Part shown: in pieces, positions 1-10,042 of the stretch
Position numbering within the stretch: the stretch's first letter is position 1
Layout: the number at the start of each line of letters is the position of its first letter
NCBI RefSeq assembly: GCF_900116255.1
Contig: NZ_FPAI01000016.1
Span: 1 to 64,000, forward strand
Direction: 5' to 3'
DNA: 64,000 nucleotides
From: Halolactibacillus miurensis
Lineage (GTDB): Bacteria; Bacillota; Bacilli; Bacillales; Amphibacillaceae
Notes under the pieces: generated by a model
What the model was told of the DNA's origin: nothing
Seen by the model: only the letters and a program-made list of their open reading frames with translations
Databases searched by the model: none
Position numbers and translations under genes: made by a program

Positions 1-111
1 TATATTTAGAAAGAAAAAGGTGCTAGTGAGTAATTTTAGTGAGCAATCTCTATCTCACTTAAAATCCCTTCACCAACACCAAATATTATACAACCGGTTT
101 ATAGAGTGAAA

Positions 112-2865
112 TCAACCTGTATTACGTAAACCAGCGGCAATACCGTTAATGGTTAATAGGACTTCGCCAAGGAGTTCATTGAACTCTTCTGAGTCTTCTT
201 GGACTTGACGTAAGCGACTCACAAGTTGCACTTGTATTAAGTTCAGCGGATCAACGAGTGGGTTACGTAAACGGACAGATTCTTTAATATTTGGTTGGTG
301 ATCCATTAAATCATCTTGTTGGGCGATTTGTAAGACCATGTCTTTCGTTATTTTATGTTCATCACGGATGTCATTAAAGATTCTGACCGCCATCTCTTGG
401 TCATCAATCATATCAGTATAAGCATCGGCAATTTCTAAATCAGCTTTTGTGAGCGCCATTTGTAAGTTGTTGATGGTCGCACGGAAAAATGGCCATTGTT
501 GGTACATTTCACGTAACAGTTGAATGTTGCCTGTTTCATCTAAGTACGCTTTTAAACCAGTACCAGCTGCATACCAAGCCGGAATGAGTTGACGTGATTG
601 TGTCCACGCAAATACCCACGGGATGGCACGTAAATCTTCAAATCGGTTACTACCTTTACGTTTCATTGGACGAGAACCAATATTTAAGGCACCTAGTTCG
701 TTCAGTGGTGTCCCTTGGTTAAAGTACGATAAGAACTGATCATCATTAAAGACAAGGTCTTGGTACTTCTTCAGTGATACTTCAGAAATAAACGCCATCG
801 CATCTTTCGCTTCATCAGATGGCATCTCACGATGCTTCTCTGTTTGTCTTATCCCAGCAATCGATGACAGTAAGACACTTGTTGCTTGTTCAAGTGAACG
901 ATAAGCAATGTCAGGAATTAAATAACGAGAAGAAAGCACTTCGCCTTGTTCGGTAATCTTCACACCATCACCAAGTGTAATCGGTGGTTGGGACAAGAGA
1001 CTAGAGTAAAGTGGACCGCCCCCACGACCGAGAGAACCTCCACGTCCATGGAAGAACTTCAGTTTCACGCCGTAGCTTGAAGCAACGGAATGAATGTCTT
1101 CTTGGGCTTTATATAGCTCCCAGTTAGCGGTTAAGTTTCCGCCATCTTTAGAACCATCAGAATAACCTAACATAATCTCTTGAGAGTCTCCGCGAGCTTC
1201 AATGTGCTTACGGTACAACGGAATATCAAATAAGCTTTTAATGATCGTTGGACCATTCTTTAAGTCATCGATCGTTTCTAGAAGCGGCGCAACATGGAGA
1301 CGACTTTTCACATGTCCGTCAGGGTAGACGCGGTAAAGACCTACCTCTTTAGCAAGCACGAGTACTTCCAGAACATCACTCACAGCTTCTGCCATACTAA
1401 TTAAGTAGACCTCAATCGCACGCTCACCGAAGGTGTCTTTTGCGAGCTTAATCGTTCTAAACGTTTCAATCATCTCTTGAGATGATTCACTAAACTCATC
1501 ATAGATTGAAATGAGTGGACGAGGGTCTTGCAGGACTTTAGTTAAGACATGTTGCTTCTCACCTTCAGAAAGGGCTTTATAATCTTCACTAATACCTACT
1601 TGACGTAAGATTTCAGTGATCGTTGCTTCATGTTCCCCGCTATGGTTACGGACATCAAGTGTCGCTAAGTGGAAACCGAACAGTTGTACTTGGCGGATGA
1701 TGTGACGTAATAATTTAATCGGGTTACTTTTTGAATGATGATTCTCTAAGGAATCTTGGATTAACATTAAATCTTCTCTTAAAGCATGGGCATCAATATA
1801 AGCACCTGGTTGGTCTTCTGATGTAAGTCTTAGTCTGCGCATCACCATACCAAGTTTTACGCGGTAAACTTCATCTTGTTTATGCCAACCACGGTAGTTT
1901 AGTTCAGCTTTATCTTTTTCAATCGATTCAAGTAAATCTTCACTCACGTCAACCTTTTTCGTCGATTGACTCAGTTTTTCTTTTAGCTTATCGATTGACT
2001 CCATATACTTTGTTAAAACAAGTGCGCGTTGTTCTTTTAATGTTTTATAAGTAATTTTTGCGGTGACGTTCGGGTTACCGTCACGGTCCCCGCCAATCCA
2101 AGAACCAAAGCGCAAGAAAGCAGGTACGTGGAAGCGATGAGAATATTTTTCATAAAGTAAATCTTCTAAGTCTTGGTGTAAGACTGGTAAGACATTAAAG
2201 AGGACTTTATCAAAGAAATATAACCCGTTTGACACTTCTTTCATTACAGATGGTTTCTTCTCACGAATCTCTGCTGTTTGCCAAAGAATCGTCATCTCTG
2301 TTTCAATTTCCTCTTGGATCACTTTCTTATCATAGCGTGTATAAGAAAATTCCCATTGTTTTAAGAGATCAGCAATTCGTTGGTGAATCCGTAACATCGT
2401 ACGGCGTGTCGCTTCGGTAGGGTGGGCAGTAATGACAAGCTCAAGCGATAAGTCTTCTAAAGCTTTCTCGACTTGCTCAATGGTAATGTCATGGTTATAG
2501 AGTTCATTCACCCCAGCCTCAAGAGAACGTGGTTGGATGATTGTATCATCTTCCATTTGATATTCTCTACGACGTCTGATGCGGTAGTTTTGTTCAGCAA
2601 TGTTATAAAGTTGAAGGTTAACACTAAAAGCACGAATGACTTTATTTCTAAGTTCAGGTGCTAGTTTCATAATTTCTTGATTGAGTTGATCAAAGTTACT
2701 TGGAGAGGCTTCATCCCTTAGAGCTTTTGAAAGCTTACGGAAATATTTCACCGTCTCTAGTAATTCTTCTCCACCTTCATTAAACAGCACCGTATCAAGG
2801 ATGTCATTTAAATACACGACGTCTTGATTCAGTGTCGTGTTTCCATTAGTTTTTTGTTGATGCAT
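112..2865 (-). CDS. ppc: phosphoenolpyruvate carboxylase
   Basis: Cytosolic anaplerotic enzyme that carboxylates PEP with bicarbonate to oxaloacetate. The protein is about 917 residues, the usual length. Both catalytic histidine blocks are present: ITAHPTEATRRT near residue 148 and FHGRGGSLGRGGGP near residue 600. GYSDGSKDGG and the family-typical C-terminus RNTG are also visible. I chose the ATG of MHQQKT at 2865 because AAAGGAAGTG lies just upstream of it; an ATG six codons earlier overlaps that ribosome site. It is transcribed alone, divergent from glpK. The short perfect palindrome ATCACTTTAGTGAT in its leader (about 2896-2909) may be structural. Product assignment is very secure; the start is probable. 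Confidence 0.97.
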   Translation of the reverse strand: MHQQKTNGNTTLNQDVVYLNDILDTVLFNEGGEELLETVKYFRKLSKALRDEASPSNFDQLNQEIMKLAPELRNKVIRAFSVNLQLYNIAEQNYRIRRRREYQMEDDTIIQPRSLEAGVNELYNHDITIEQVEKALEDLSLELVITAHPTEATRRTMLRIHQRIADLLKQWEFSYTRYDKKVIQEEIETEMTILWQTAEIREKKPSVMKEVSNGLYFFDKVLFNVLPVLHQDLEDLLYEKYSHRFHVPAFLRFGSWIGGDRDGNPNVTAKITYKTLKEQRALVLTKYMESIDKLKEKLSQSTKKVDVSEDLLESIEKDKAELNYRGWHKQDEVYRVKLGMVMRRLRLTSEDQPGAYIDAHALREDLMLIQDSLENHHSKSNPIKLLRHIIRQVQLFGFHLATLDVRNHSGEHEATITEILRQVGISEDYKALSEGEKQHVLTKVLQDPRPLISIYDEFSESSQEMIETFRTIKLAKDTFGERAIEVYLISMAEAVSDVLEVLVLAKEVGLYRVYPDGHVKSRLHVAPLLETIDDLKNGPTIIKSLFDIPLYRKHIEARGDSQEIMLGYSDGSKDGGNLTANWELYKAQEDIHSVASSYGVKLKFFHGRGGSLGRGGGPLYSSLLSQPPITLGDGVKITEQGEVLSSRYLIPDIAYRSLEQATSVLLSSIAGIRQTEKHREMPSDEAKDAMAFISEVSLKKYQDLVFNDDQFLSYFNQGTPLNELGALNIGSRPMKRKGSNRFEDLRAIPWVFAWTQSRQLIPAWYAAGTGLKAYLDETGNIQLLREMYQQWPFFRATINNLQMALTKADLEIADAYTDMIDDQEMAVRIFNDIRDEHKITKDMVLQIAQQDDLMDHQPNIKESVRLRNPLVDPLNLIQVQLVSRLRQVQEDSEEFNELLGEVLLTINGIAAGLRNTG

Positions 2866-2979
2866 TGAATCACTTCCTTTCAAGAGTTTATATTGTTATC
2901 ACTTTAGTGATCAACGAAGACCATATTTCCTCTGCTTGTGAATTGTTAACCTCACGTCTTTATATGGTAACTATATTCT

Positions 2980-2988
2980 ATCATACCA
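2980..2988 (-). promoter_or_regulatory. possible extended -10 promoter of ppc
   Basis: On the minus strand TGG-TATGAT fits an extended -10 element about 115 bases before the ppc start. No good -35 is visible, so this is a weak call. Confidence 0.35.
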
Positions 2989-3257
2989 TAAGATTTTTGC
3001 AAAAATAACTGAAAAGTATGTAAATTTAATAGAAATAAACCGCTATCATACATGTATGAGATTAAAAAAACCAACAGTCCTGCTTATCAATCCCTTACAG
3101 AGAACATACGCGGGTCTGTTTAAAGGTTAAAAGATAAATGTGTGATCAAAATAAGCGTTTTTTTTGGAGGAAATAAACAGAAATGACTGAGGAATCAACG
3201 ATTTAATTGGCAGAAAGCACAAAAAAAGTAAAAGTTAAATTTTTTTTTAAAAAACTA

Positions 3258-3286
3258 TTGATAACGCTTACAATATTGGTTATGAT
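3258..3286 (+). promoter_or_regulatory. sigma-A promoter of the glpK transcript with overlapping cre site
   Basis: TTGATA (3258-3263), a 17-base spacer, then TATGAT (3281-3286). TGATAACGCTTACA (3259-3272) overlaps the -35 and matches the catabolite-responsive element consensus TGWAANCGNTNWCA at all but one position. This is the expected place for CcpA repression of glycerol use. The 370 bases between ppc and this promoter hold no convincing gene; a CATACATGTATG palindrome lies near 3050. Confidence 0.75.
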
Positions 3287-3327
3287 AGTCATGTAGCAAG
3301 CGAGCTGCATCCCTTCGCAAGTATTGG

Positions 3328-3387
3328 CCTGTACATAGAAATCATTAGTGATTTCATTAGATGTACAGGTATTTTTTTGTCTTTTTT
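3328..3387 (+). promoter_or_regulatory. leader terminator of glpK, probably GlpP-controlled antitermination
   Basis: CCTGTACAT (3328-3336) pairs with ATGTACAGG (3361-3369), with an inner GAAATCA/TGATTTC stem. A T-rich tail follows to 3387. It lies about 45 bases after the promoter and 170 before glpK, so it acts as an attenuator in the leader. In B. subtilis glp leaders such hairpins are read through when GlpP binds glycerol-3-phosphate. GlpP itself is not in this window, so its involvement is inferred. Confidence 0.7.
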
Positions 3388-3509
3388 GCCTTTAGAAGCG
3401 AGCGGCGTGTCTAACGAAACATAATAGGGTGTTAGTGAAAAGGGTATGCTTGGGCGTGCGAAAGATAGATCAAACAAGGTATAATGAAAGAGATAAGCGT
3501 GTTAGATAA

Positions 3510-5060
<1,551 letters not shown>

Positions 5061-5068
5061 TGCTAACA

Positions 5069-5104
5069 GGCAGCACACCACTTTGAGATGGTATGCTGCC
5101 TGTT
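5069..5104. terminator. hairpin between convergent glpK and aldo/keto reductase
   Basis: AGGCAGCA and TGCTGCCT form an 8-bp stem between the two convergent stop codons. There is no strong U-run on either strand, so efficiency is uncertain. Confidence 0.5.
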
Positions 5105-5117
5105 GTGGTTGTATGGA

Positions 5118-6017
5118 TTAATCGATTAATGTTGCGGCTTTGGCATTTTTTCTTACCTGTTCAGGCGTTTTACAGCCTGGAATAACGGTCGTGACTAAAT
5201 CATTTTTTAAGCACCAGCTAAGAGCCCAGGTAGCCATGTCTGTTCCTTCAGGCACTTCTTCTTTTAATAGGCGTTCAACTTCAAGTAATTTTTGACGTTG
5301 TTCTTCTTTATCATGACGCGACCGGACATCATTCACGCCGAAATGATCACCCGGTTTATATTTACCAGTTAAATAACCGCTTGCGAGTGGTACGCGTGCT
5401 AAAATCCCAAGATTATCTTGTTTTGCGACCGGGAAGATCGTTTCTTCCACGTCGCGAGTTAAACGGTTATAAATAAGCTGAAGGGCTTCCGCTCCGACAG
5501 ATGTTGCTTTTGTCGCCTGATTCACACTTGGATCATTTTGCAGTGAAAGGCCAATATGTTTGATTTTACCGCGTTCTTTTTGTTTATCTAATAGAGTCCA
5601 TAAGTCGTCATTATCAAACTCATGGGCTTTAAGTGAATGTGATTGATATAAATCAATATAATCTGTCTGAAGTGACAGTAAAGAATCATCCAGTTGTTTT
5701 AATACCTCATCTGCCTTTACGTGACGTGTGCGTTCAAAGTTATCATGGAAATGATGGCCGAATTTTGTGGCAACCACCCAATCTTCTCGGTTATGACGCT
5801 TTAAATAATTACCAATCAAGCGTTCAGATAAATGATCGCCGTAACATTCGGCTGTATCGATTAAATTGATGCCTTCTTCCTGCGCAGTATGAAGAATCGC
5901 ATCGACTTCTTGTTGGGTAAAATCTTTTCCCCATTCACCACCAAACTGCCACGTGCCAACGCCAATGACAGATAAATCGAGTGAGGTGCTACCTAATTTA
6001 CGATATTTCACAGTCAT
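5118..6017 (-). CDS. aldo/keto reductase (YhdN/GSP69-like)
   Basis: NAD(P)H-dependent carbonyl reductase with a TIM-barrel fold, 299 residues. The catalytic tetrad can be followed: Asp and Tyr in DTAECYGDHLSERLIG, Lys in VVATKFGH and His in DLYQSHS. The C-terminal cofactor region includes VIPGCKTPEQV. The start is the ATG of MTVKYRKLG, preceded by GGAGAGG; a TTG four codons upstream would use up that ribosome site. It resembles stress-related AKR11-type enzymes such as YhdN, but the substrate cannot be inferred. Upstream on the same strand are a promoter with a perfect cre site and a leader terminator, so expression is probably catabolite-controlled. Confidence 0.88.
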   Translation of the reverse strand: MTVKYRKLGSTSLDLSVIGVGTWQFGGEWGKDFTQQEVDAILHTAQEEGINLIDTAECYGDHLSERLIGNYLKRHNREDWVVATKFGHHFHDNFERTRHVKADEVLKQLDDSLLSLQTDYIDLYQSHSLKAHEFDNDDLWTLLDKQKERGKIKHIGLSLQNDPSVNQATKATSVGAEALQLIYNRLTRDVEETIFPVAKQDNLGILARVPLASGYLTGKYKPGDHFGVNDVRSRHDKEEQRQKLLEVERLLKEEVPEGTDMATWALSWCLKNDLVTTVIPGCKTPEQVRKNAKAATLID

Positions 6018-6069
6018 TCTCCTCTCCAAAGTCTATTCAACCTAAGTGTAATGAAAAATGAATTCGGAT

Positions 6070-6103
6070 GCAAAAAAAATACACCCAATGACGTGATTGG
6101 GTG
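6070..6103 (-). terminator. leader terminator upstream of the aldo/keto reductase
   Basis: Read on the minus strand, CACCCAAT/ATTGGGTG forms a stem followed by TATTTTTTTT. It lies between the putative promoter near 6210 and the gene start at 6017. No minus-strand gene ends here, so it looks like a premature terminator (attenuator). Confidence 0.6.
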
Positions 6104-6195
6104 CCAATAAGGGGGACAATCTAATTTGAAAAATACGCTACTTCACTTGACGTGTAACTTCAGTTAGGTCGTAAAGGAAGTATCTATTCCAAAAT

Positions 6196-6237
6196 TGTAA
6201 CCGTTTTCATTATAAGATATCGCAATGGTTTTTTCAT
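6196..6237 (-). promoter_or_regulatory. putative promoter and perfect cre site for the aldo/keto reductase
   Basis: TGTAACCGTTTTCA (6196-6209) fits the cre consensus at every position. On the minus strand it lies directly after TATAAT (6214-6209), which is spaced 17 bases from a weak -35 ATGAAA (6237-6232). A cre at the start of transcription normally means CcpA repression. It also lies about 80 bases before the ydjO promoter, so dual action cannot be excluded. Confidence 0.6.
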
Positions 6238-6288
6238 CGACCTAAAGATCTATTTATTTAGAAATTAATGGTATGGAAAAATATCCTT

Positions 6289-6317
6289 TTGAATAATTCT
6301 GAAAAGAGGAGTATAAT
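6289..6317 (+). promoter_or_regulatory. sigma-A promoter of ydjO
   Basis: TTGAAT (6289-6294), a 17-base spacer and TATAAT (6312-6317). The gene starts about 30 bases downstream behind AAAGGGGA. Confidence 0.7.
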
Positions 6318-6348
6318 GAAAGTTAAACCCAAGAAAGGGGAACTGTAA

Positions 6349-6531
6349 ATGGCATACTATAATAACCGTCGTGAACCAGTCGAACAAGTAGAAACAAAGG
6401 TCTGGTCATGTACAAATGATGATTGTCAAGGTTTCATGCGTCTCGATTATAGCTTTGATGAAAAACCGACCTGTCCGTTATGTGGATCAGAAATGAAAGA
6501 GGATACGCGTACGTTACCAAAACTTTCATAA
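6349..6531 (+). CDS. ydjO: cold-inducible YdjO-family zinc-ribbon protein
   Basis: A 60-residue protein of the YdjO family, described as cold-inducible in Bacillus. It starts MAYYNNRREP and has two cysteine pairs, CTNDDC and CPLC, that would bind one zinc ion as a small ribbon. Its biochemical role is unknown. It has its own promoter, a good ribosome site (AAAGGGGA) and a following terminator, so it is a single-gene transcript. Confidence 0.85.
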   Translation: MAYYNNRREPVEQVETKVWSCTNDDCQGFMRLDYSFDEKPTCPLCGSEMKEDTRTLPKLS

Positions 6532-6587
6532 TGATGAATCAAGTTGGTATCAACTTACATGTACTTATTTATATTTTTTCTTTTGGG

Positions 6588-6617
6588 CAGGTCACATGGT
6601 GACCTGTTTTCTTTTTT
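6588..6617 (+). terminator. terminator after ydjO
   Basis: CAGGTCAC (6588-6595) pairs with GTGACCTG (6599-6606), followed by TTTTCTTTTTT. Confidence 0.85.
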
Positions 6618-6619
6618 AA

Positions 6620-6829
6620 AACCTGAATAGTAAAGTCAAATGCATAAACTTTTTAACAACGGTAGAACGGAAATTAGACACGGTTATTGAACAAACGATA
6701 GGATTATTAGAATTTGAAACAAAAACAACGGAACAGCATACAGCATTCACAAATAAATTTACCACACTTGAATTAATCTCTGCGCAAAATTGGCAAGACA
6801 TTACGGTTTTAAAAGCGATGCATGCCTAA
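6620..6829 (+). pseudogene. remnant of a small unknown gene (no start codon in frame)
   Basis: An open frame of about 69 codons runs from just after the ydjO terminator to TAA at 6827-6829. It reads ...TTVERKLDTVIEQTIGLLEF... and ends DITVLKAMHA, with normal-looking codon use. There is no ATG, GTG or TTG before the conserved-looking part. An ATG at 6640 is in a different frame and would need a +1 shift at the TTTTT run (6650-6654). A terminator follows immediately. This is most simply a gene that lost its start or suffered an indel. I do not recognise the family. Confidence 0.4.
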
Positions 6830-6846
6830 TCTACTCAAATCTATTA

Positions 6847-6890
6847 GAAAACGGACTGACACAACGGTGCGTTTTCTTTTTTGTTCTTTT
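6847..6890 (+). terminator. terminator after the gene remnant
   Basis: GAAAACG (6847-6853) pairs with CGTTTTC (6870-6876), followed by a T-rich stretch. Confidence 0.7.
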
Positions 6891-6992
6891 TCTTATGTAA
6901 ATCGCTTGCTAAAGCAGATGAAAACGTGTTCTAATAGACAAAGTGATGTGTGGAAAAGTCATCATAAATTTATTTAAAGGAATGGTTAATAG

Positions 6993-7745
6993 ATGTTAAA
7001 GAAACAGTTACGTGTACTTTTAGGATTACTGGTATTTAGTTTACTCCTCGTCGCGTGTAGTGAAGACGGAGAAGAAAATACAGCACCTGATGAATCAGAT
7101 GCGCCTATTGAAGAAACAGACGATACAACAGAAGATACAGAGCGCGAACCACTTGATGTTAATGTGTCTGATGAGGAGACAGTAGACGCTTCAACTGTCG
7201 TTCTTGTTATTAATGGTGAAGAAGTCAATGGTGAGACATATAACGACACATATTTCAATACGAAGCGCTACATGATGCAAAACAATCAAGATGTCAGTGA
7301 TATAGAACTGATTAAAGAACAAACCTTAACAACGCTTAAAAGCTACACGTTGCTGAGACAAGATGCCGGAGAAAGAGGCATTGAAGTCACAGACCAAGAT
7401 GTAACCGATGCACTAGATGAAACAAAAGCACAATTTGAATCAAATGAAGAATATGAAACGGCCTTAACACAACTAGCGTATACAGAAGAAAGCTTTAAAC
7501 AGTCACTTGAAGAACAACTGCTTCAACAAATGTATATGGATCAGGTTATTGAAACAGAAGCTGTCACAGAAGAAGAGATTACAGAATTCTATGGTCTACT
7601 AGAAGAACAATTAGATGACACCCCTCCGCTTGAAGAAGTGCGAGATCAAATTGTCACCCAAATTGAACAAAGTAAAATGCAACAAGCGTTTCTCGCTCAA
7701 ATTGAAGAACTCAATGAACAAGCAGAGATTGAACAAAATATATAA
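6993..7745 (+). CDS. SurA N-terminal-domain lipoprotein (paralogue 1)
   Basis: A 250-residue lipoprotein: KKQLRV, a hydrophobic segment and the lipobox LLVAC put the lipidated Cys near residue 22. A highly acidic linker follows (Asp/Glu/Thr-rich, residues about 24-60). The rest is a helical SurA/PrsA N-terminal type chaperone fold with the motif VVLVINGEEVNGETYN. There is no parvulin (peptidyl-prolyl isomerase) domain. It probably works at the outer face of the membrane as a folding or holding factor. The next gene is a close paralogue, so a tandem duplication is clear. A weak ribosome site (AAAGGA) precedes the ATG. Confidence 0.75.
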   Translation: MLKKQLRVLLGLLVFSLLLVACSEDGEENTAPDESDAPIEETDDTTEDTEREPLDVNVSDEETVDASTVVLVINGEEVNGETYNDTYFNTKRYMMQNNQDVSDIELIKEQTLTTLKSYTLLRQDAGERGIEVTDQDVTDALDETKAQFESNEEYETALTQLAYTEESFKQSLEEQLLQQMYMDQVIETEAVTEEEITEFYGLLEEQLDDTPPLEEVRDQIVTQIEQSKMQQAFLAQIEELNEQAEIEQNI

Positions 7746-7759
7746 AATATACGCTATGG

Positions 7760-7797
7760 ACACCTTTTGGAGCGATGACTTCAAAGGGTGTTTTTAT
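7760..7797 (+). terminator. terminator between the two SurA-N lipoprotein genes
   Basis: ACACCTTT pairs with AAAGGGTGT, followed by TTTTTAT. It separates the paralogues into two transcripts. Confidence 0.8.
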
Positions 7798-7908
7798 ATA
7801 ATCTGGAGAGTAGGATAAAAGCGATCGTATTAGCGAGTGAAACGAACTAGCGAAATGACAGTGAAGTAACAAGGCGATGTAAAAAGTGTGTATTTATCAA
7901 GAACACGG

Positions 7909-7937
7909 TTGAATGAGTGTTCAGACTATGTTGTAAT
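7909..7937 (+). promoter_or_regulatory. probable sigma-A promoter of the second SurA-N lipoprotein
   Basis: TTGAAT (7909-7914), 17 bases, TGTAAT (7932-7937), about 60 bases before the gene. Confidence 0.5.
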
Positions 7938-7997
7938 GGGTCACATAGAAAACGTGAGTCGTGCTCACAATTCATTAACAAAGGATGGGTTTAACAG

Positions 7998-8756
7998 ATG
8001 AAAAAGACATTACAACTATTTTTAGGCTTATTACTTACTACAACCGTGCTCGTGGCATGCGGCAATGAAAGCGCAGAAGAGGAGACACCAGAACAAGAAC
8101 CAAATCAAGAAGCGACTGACAATGAGGACACGTCAAATGATTCATCAGAAGAAACACCGGCGCTAGACCTTGATGTATCGGATGATGAAACAGTTGCCGA
8201 TGATCAAGTCGTGTTAGAAGTGAATGGTGAAGAAGTTTTAGGTGACGCGTATAATACAGCGTACGTTGATACAAAACGTTACTTGCTACAAAATAACCAA
8301 GACGCCTCTGACAAAGATATGTTAAAAGAACAAACCCTTCAAACCTTGCAAAGTAACACGCTTGTCAAACAAGATGCCAAAGAACAAGGGATTACCATTA
8401 CGGATGATGATGTAGCTAGAGCACTTGAAGAGACAAAAAGTCAATTTGAGACAGAAGAAGCCTATCAACAAGCGTTAAATCAATTAGCTTATACAGAAGA
8501 AAGTTTTAAAGCATCACTACAAACACAACTCTTGCAACAACAATATCTTGAAGACGCCATTGAAGTTGAATCAGTGACAGATGAAGAAGTTGAAGAGTAT
8601 TACAACTTAGTAAAAGAACAATCAGATGATGTCCCACCGCTAGAAGACGTAAAAGAACAAATCATCGCCCAGCTTGAACAAACAAAAGTCCAACAAGCCT
8701 TCCAAGCAAAAGTCACGTCATTAATGGAAGAAGCAGAGATTAACGAAAATATTTAA
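7998..8756 (+). CDS. SurA N-terminal-domain lipoprotein (paralogue 2)
   Basis: A 252-residue paralogue of the preceding lipoprotein with the same plan: signal peptide, lipobox TVLVAC, acidic linker, then VVLEVNGEEVLGDAYN and a long helical region ending AEINENI. Similarity is strongest in the helical part (RYLLQNNQDASDKDMLKEQT against RYMMQNNQDVSDIELIKEQT); the linkers have diverged. It likewise lacks the isomerase domain. AAAGGATGG precedes the ATG. It has its own promoter and terminator, so the two copies could be expressed under different conditions. Confidence 0.75.
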   Translation: MKKTLQLFLGLLLTTTVLVACGNESAEEETPEQEPNQEATDNEDTSNDSSEETPALDLDVSDDETVADDQVVLEVNGEEVLGDAYNTAYVDTKRYLLQNNQDASDKDMLKEQTLQTLQSNTLVKQDAKEQGITITDDDVARALEETKSQFETEEAYQQALNQLAYTEESFKASLQTQLLQQQYLEDAIEVESVTDEEVEEYYNLVKEQSDDVPPLEDVKEQIIAQLEQTKVQQAFQAKVTSLMEEAEINENI

Positions 8757-8805
8757 ACGAACGACCTCAGTTCGATCAAGCATGTATCTAACAAATCAAT
8801 ATCAA

Positions 8806-8851
8806 CAAAAAAGGCAACCAAGATCTCTCACTGTTCTTGGTTGCCTTTTTA
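8806..8851. terminator. strong bidirectional terminator
   Basis: AAAAAGGCAACCAAGA pairs with TCTTGGTTGCCTTTTT, with A-run and T-run on opposite sides. It serves the lipoprotein gene and the convergent exporter gene. Confidence 0.9.
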
Positions 8852-8895
8852 GCTTGTTTTAATATAAAGCCAATAAGTAACAGCATAAGCATAAT

Positions 8896-9930
8896 CTATG
8901 TGCTAAGGGCATCTTCTGACTCTTCTAAAGTGAAATAATAAACCATGAGTTCCGTTAACTGAATCAACTCATATAAAACGACCGTTTCAGCATGTAAGTA
9001 ATCGACAAGCGTGACTTCACGTTTAGCGCTTTGACTGAAGGTGTGATTCAATGTTTTTAAATGTTGTTCTAATTGATTAAGGTCAAAGTGATCAGGGTCA
9101 TGTAATACGGCACTAAGTTCATCAACAATCTGTGTCACCGTTTGATGTGTCGGTTCATCCCATTCGACTTCAGTGTGTAAGGGCATGGTTAAATTCCCGA
9201 TATGATAATGCATGAGTTTGACCATATGTAGTTGTTTTAATTCAATATCAATGTTGGCTTTCTTTTTGTACAACTGTGTATGATAGCGTGATTCTTTTTG
9301 TTGGTCAAGTATAAGTGATTCAACTTTCAGTAAGCGTTCTTGAAAGGTATCGAACACCTTTTTTGACTGGGCTTGGATATCGTCTAGCTCATGGTGACGC
9401 AGGCTGTTGGCAAAGACAGCAAGGTCAACGCTCGCAAGTTTTAATACTTCATCCATCGTTGTATTGATTTGTTTTAAATAATTTGGCGGTAACACGATAA
9501 AGTTAACGAGTGTCGAGACAGATAGTCCGATCGTTGTAGTGAGTAACCGAACAAAAAAAGCATCGACAGGGCTTCCTTCAATGACATATACCATCGCCAC
9601 AGACGTTAAGGTTGCGACAAGTAAGCCATCAAATAACTTTAACTTATAACAAGTCACAATCGTAAATAGTGATGCTAAGGCGTACGATAGCGGTGAAATT
9701 TGAAACAAATAAAAAAAGCTAGCCGCATAGAAGGACCCAATCGCTGAAGCGGGAAACCGCACCAAGCCTTTTTTTATCGAGTCTTGAACCGTCGGTTCAA
9801 TCGTGACAATCGCGGTCATAACCGCAAAGACTGCCGGAATATTGAGCCACTGACAGATAAAGGCCGTAATAAAAACAGCTACACTTGTTTTTAAAATTCG
9901 TCGACCAAAGAATGTTTTTAATAGTTGCAT
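8896..9930 (-). CDS. aromatic acid exporter family (YqjA-like, FUSC-type) membrane protein
   Basis: A 344-residue protein whose first about 150 residues form several membrane helices (including KTSVAVFITAFICQW and LLTTTIGLSVSTLVNFIVLPP). A soluble helical C-terminal half follows. The layout matches the aromatic acid exporter family 1 proteins of Bacillus (YqjA). Transport substrate is not known. The start is the ATG of MQLLKTFF because AAGGAGGTGA lies seven bases ahead of it; an ATG 12 codons upstream has no such site. It is a single gene downstream of, but separate from, the sortase-PBP operon. Confidence 0.8.
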   Translation of the reverse strand: MQLLKTFFGRRILKTSVAVFITAFICQWLNIPAVFAVMTAIVTIEPTVQDSIKKGLVRFPASAIGSFYAASFFYLFQISPLSYALASLFTIVTCYKLKLFDGLLVATLTSVAMVYVIEGSPVDAFFVRLLTTTIGLSVSTLVNFIVLPPNYLKQINTTMDEVLKLASVDLAVFANSLRHHELDDIQAQSKKVFDTFQERLLKVESLILDQQKESRYHTQLYKKKANIDIELKQLHMVKLMHYHIGNLTMPLHTEVEWDEPTHQTVTQIVDELSAVLHDPDHFDLNQLEQHLKTLNHTFSQSAKREVTLVDYLHAETVVLYELIQLTELMVYYFTLEESEDALST

Positions 9931-10042
9931 CTCTGTCACCTCCTTATTTTTCTCTTGTTGACTCATAAATGTATCTAGGCGTTATTTCATGACCTATGTA
10001 TGAAGAGGGAAAGCCTACCAGTAACCGGTAGGCTTTCTGTTA

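Noticed and set aside
3183-3206. Seven-codon frame behind GGAGGAAATAAAC
   Set aside because: Good ribosome-like sequence, but it lies upstream of the glpK promoter and has no leader-peptide features.
3289-3477. Frame of 62 codons on the minus strand in the glpK leader
   Set aside because: It overlaps the promoter and terminator hairpin and has no ribosome site.
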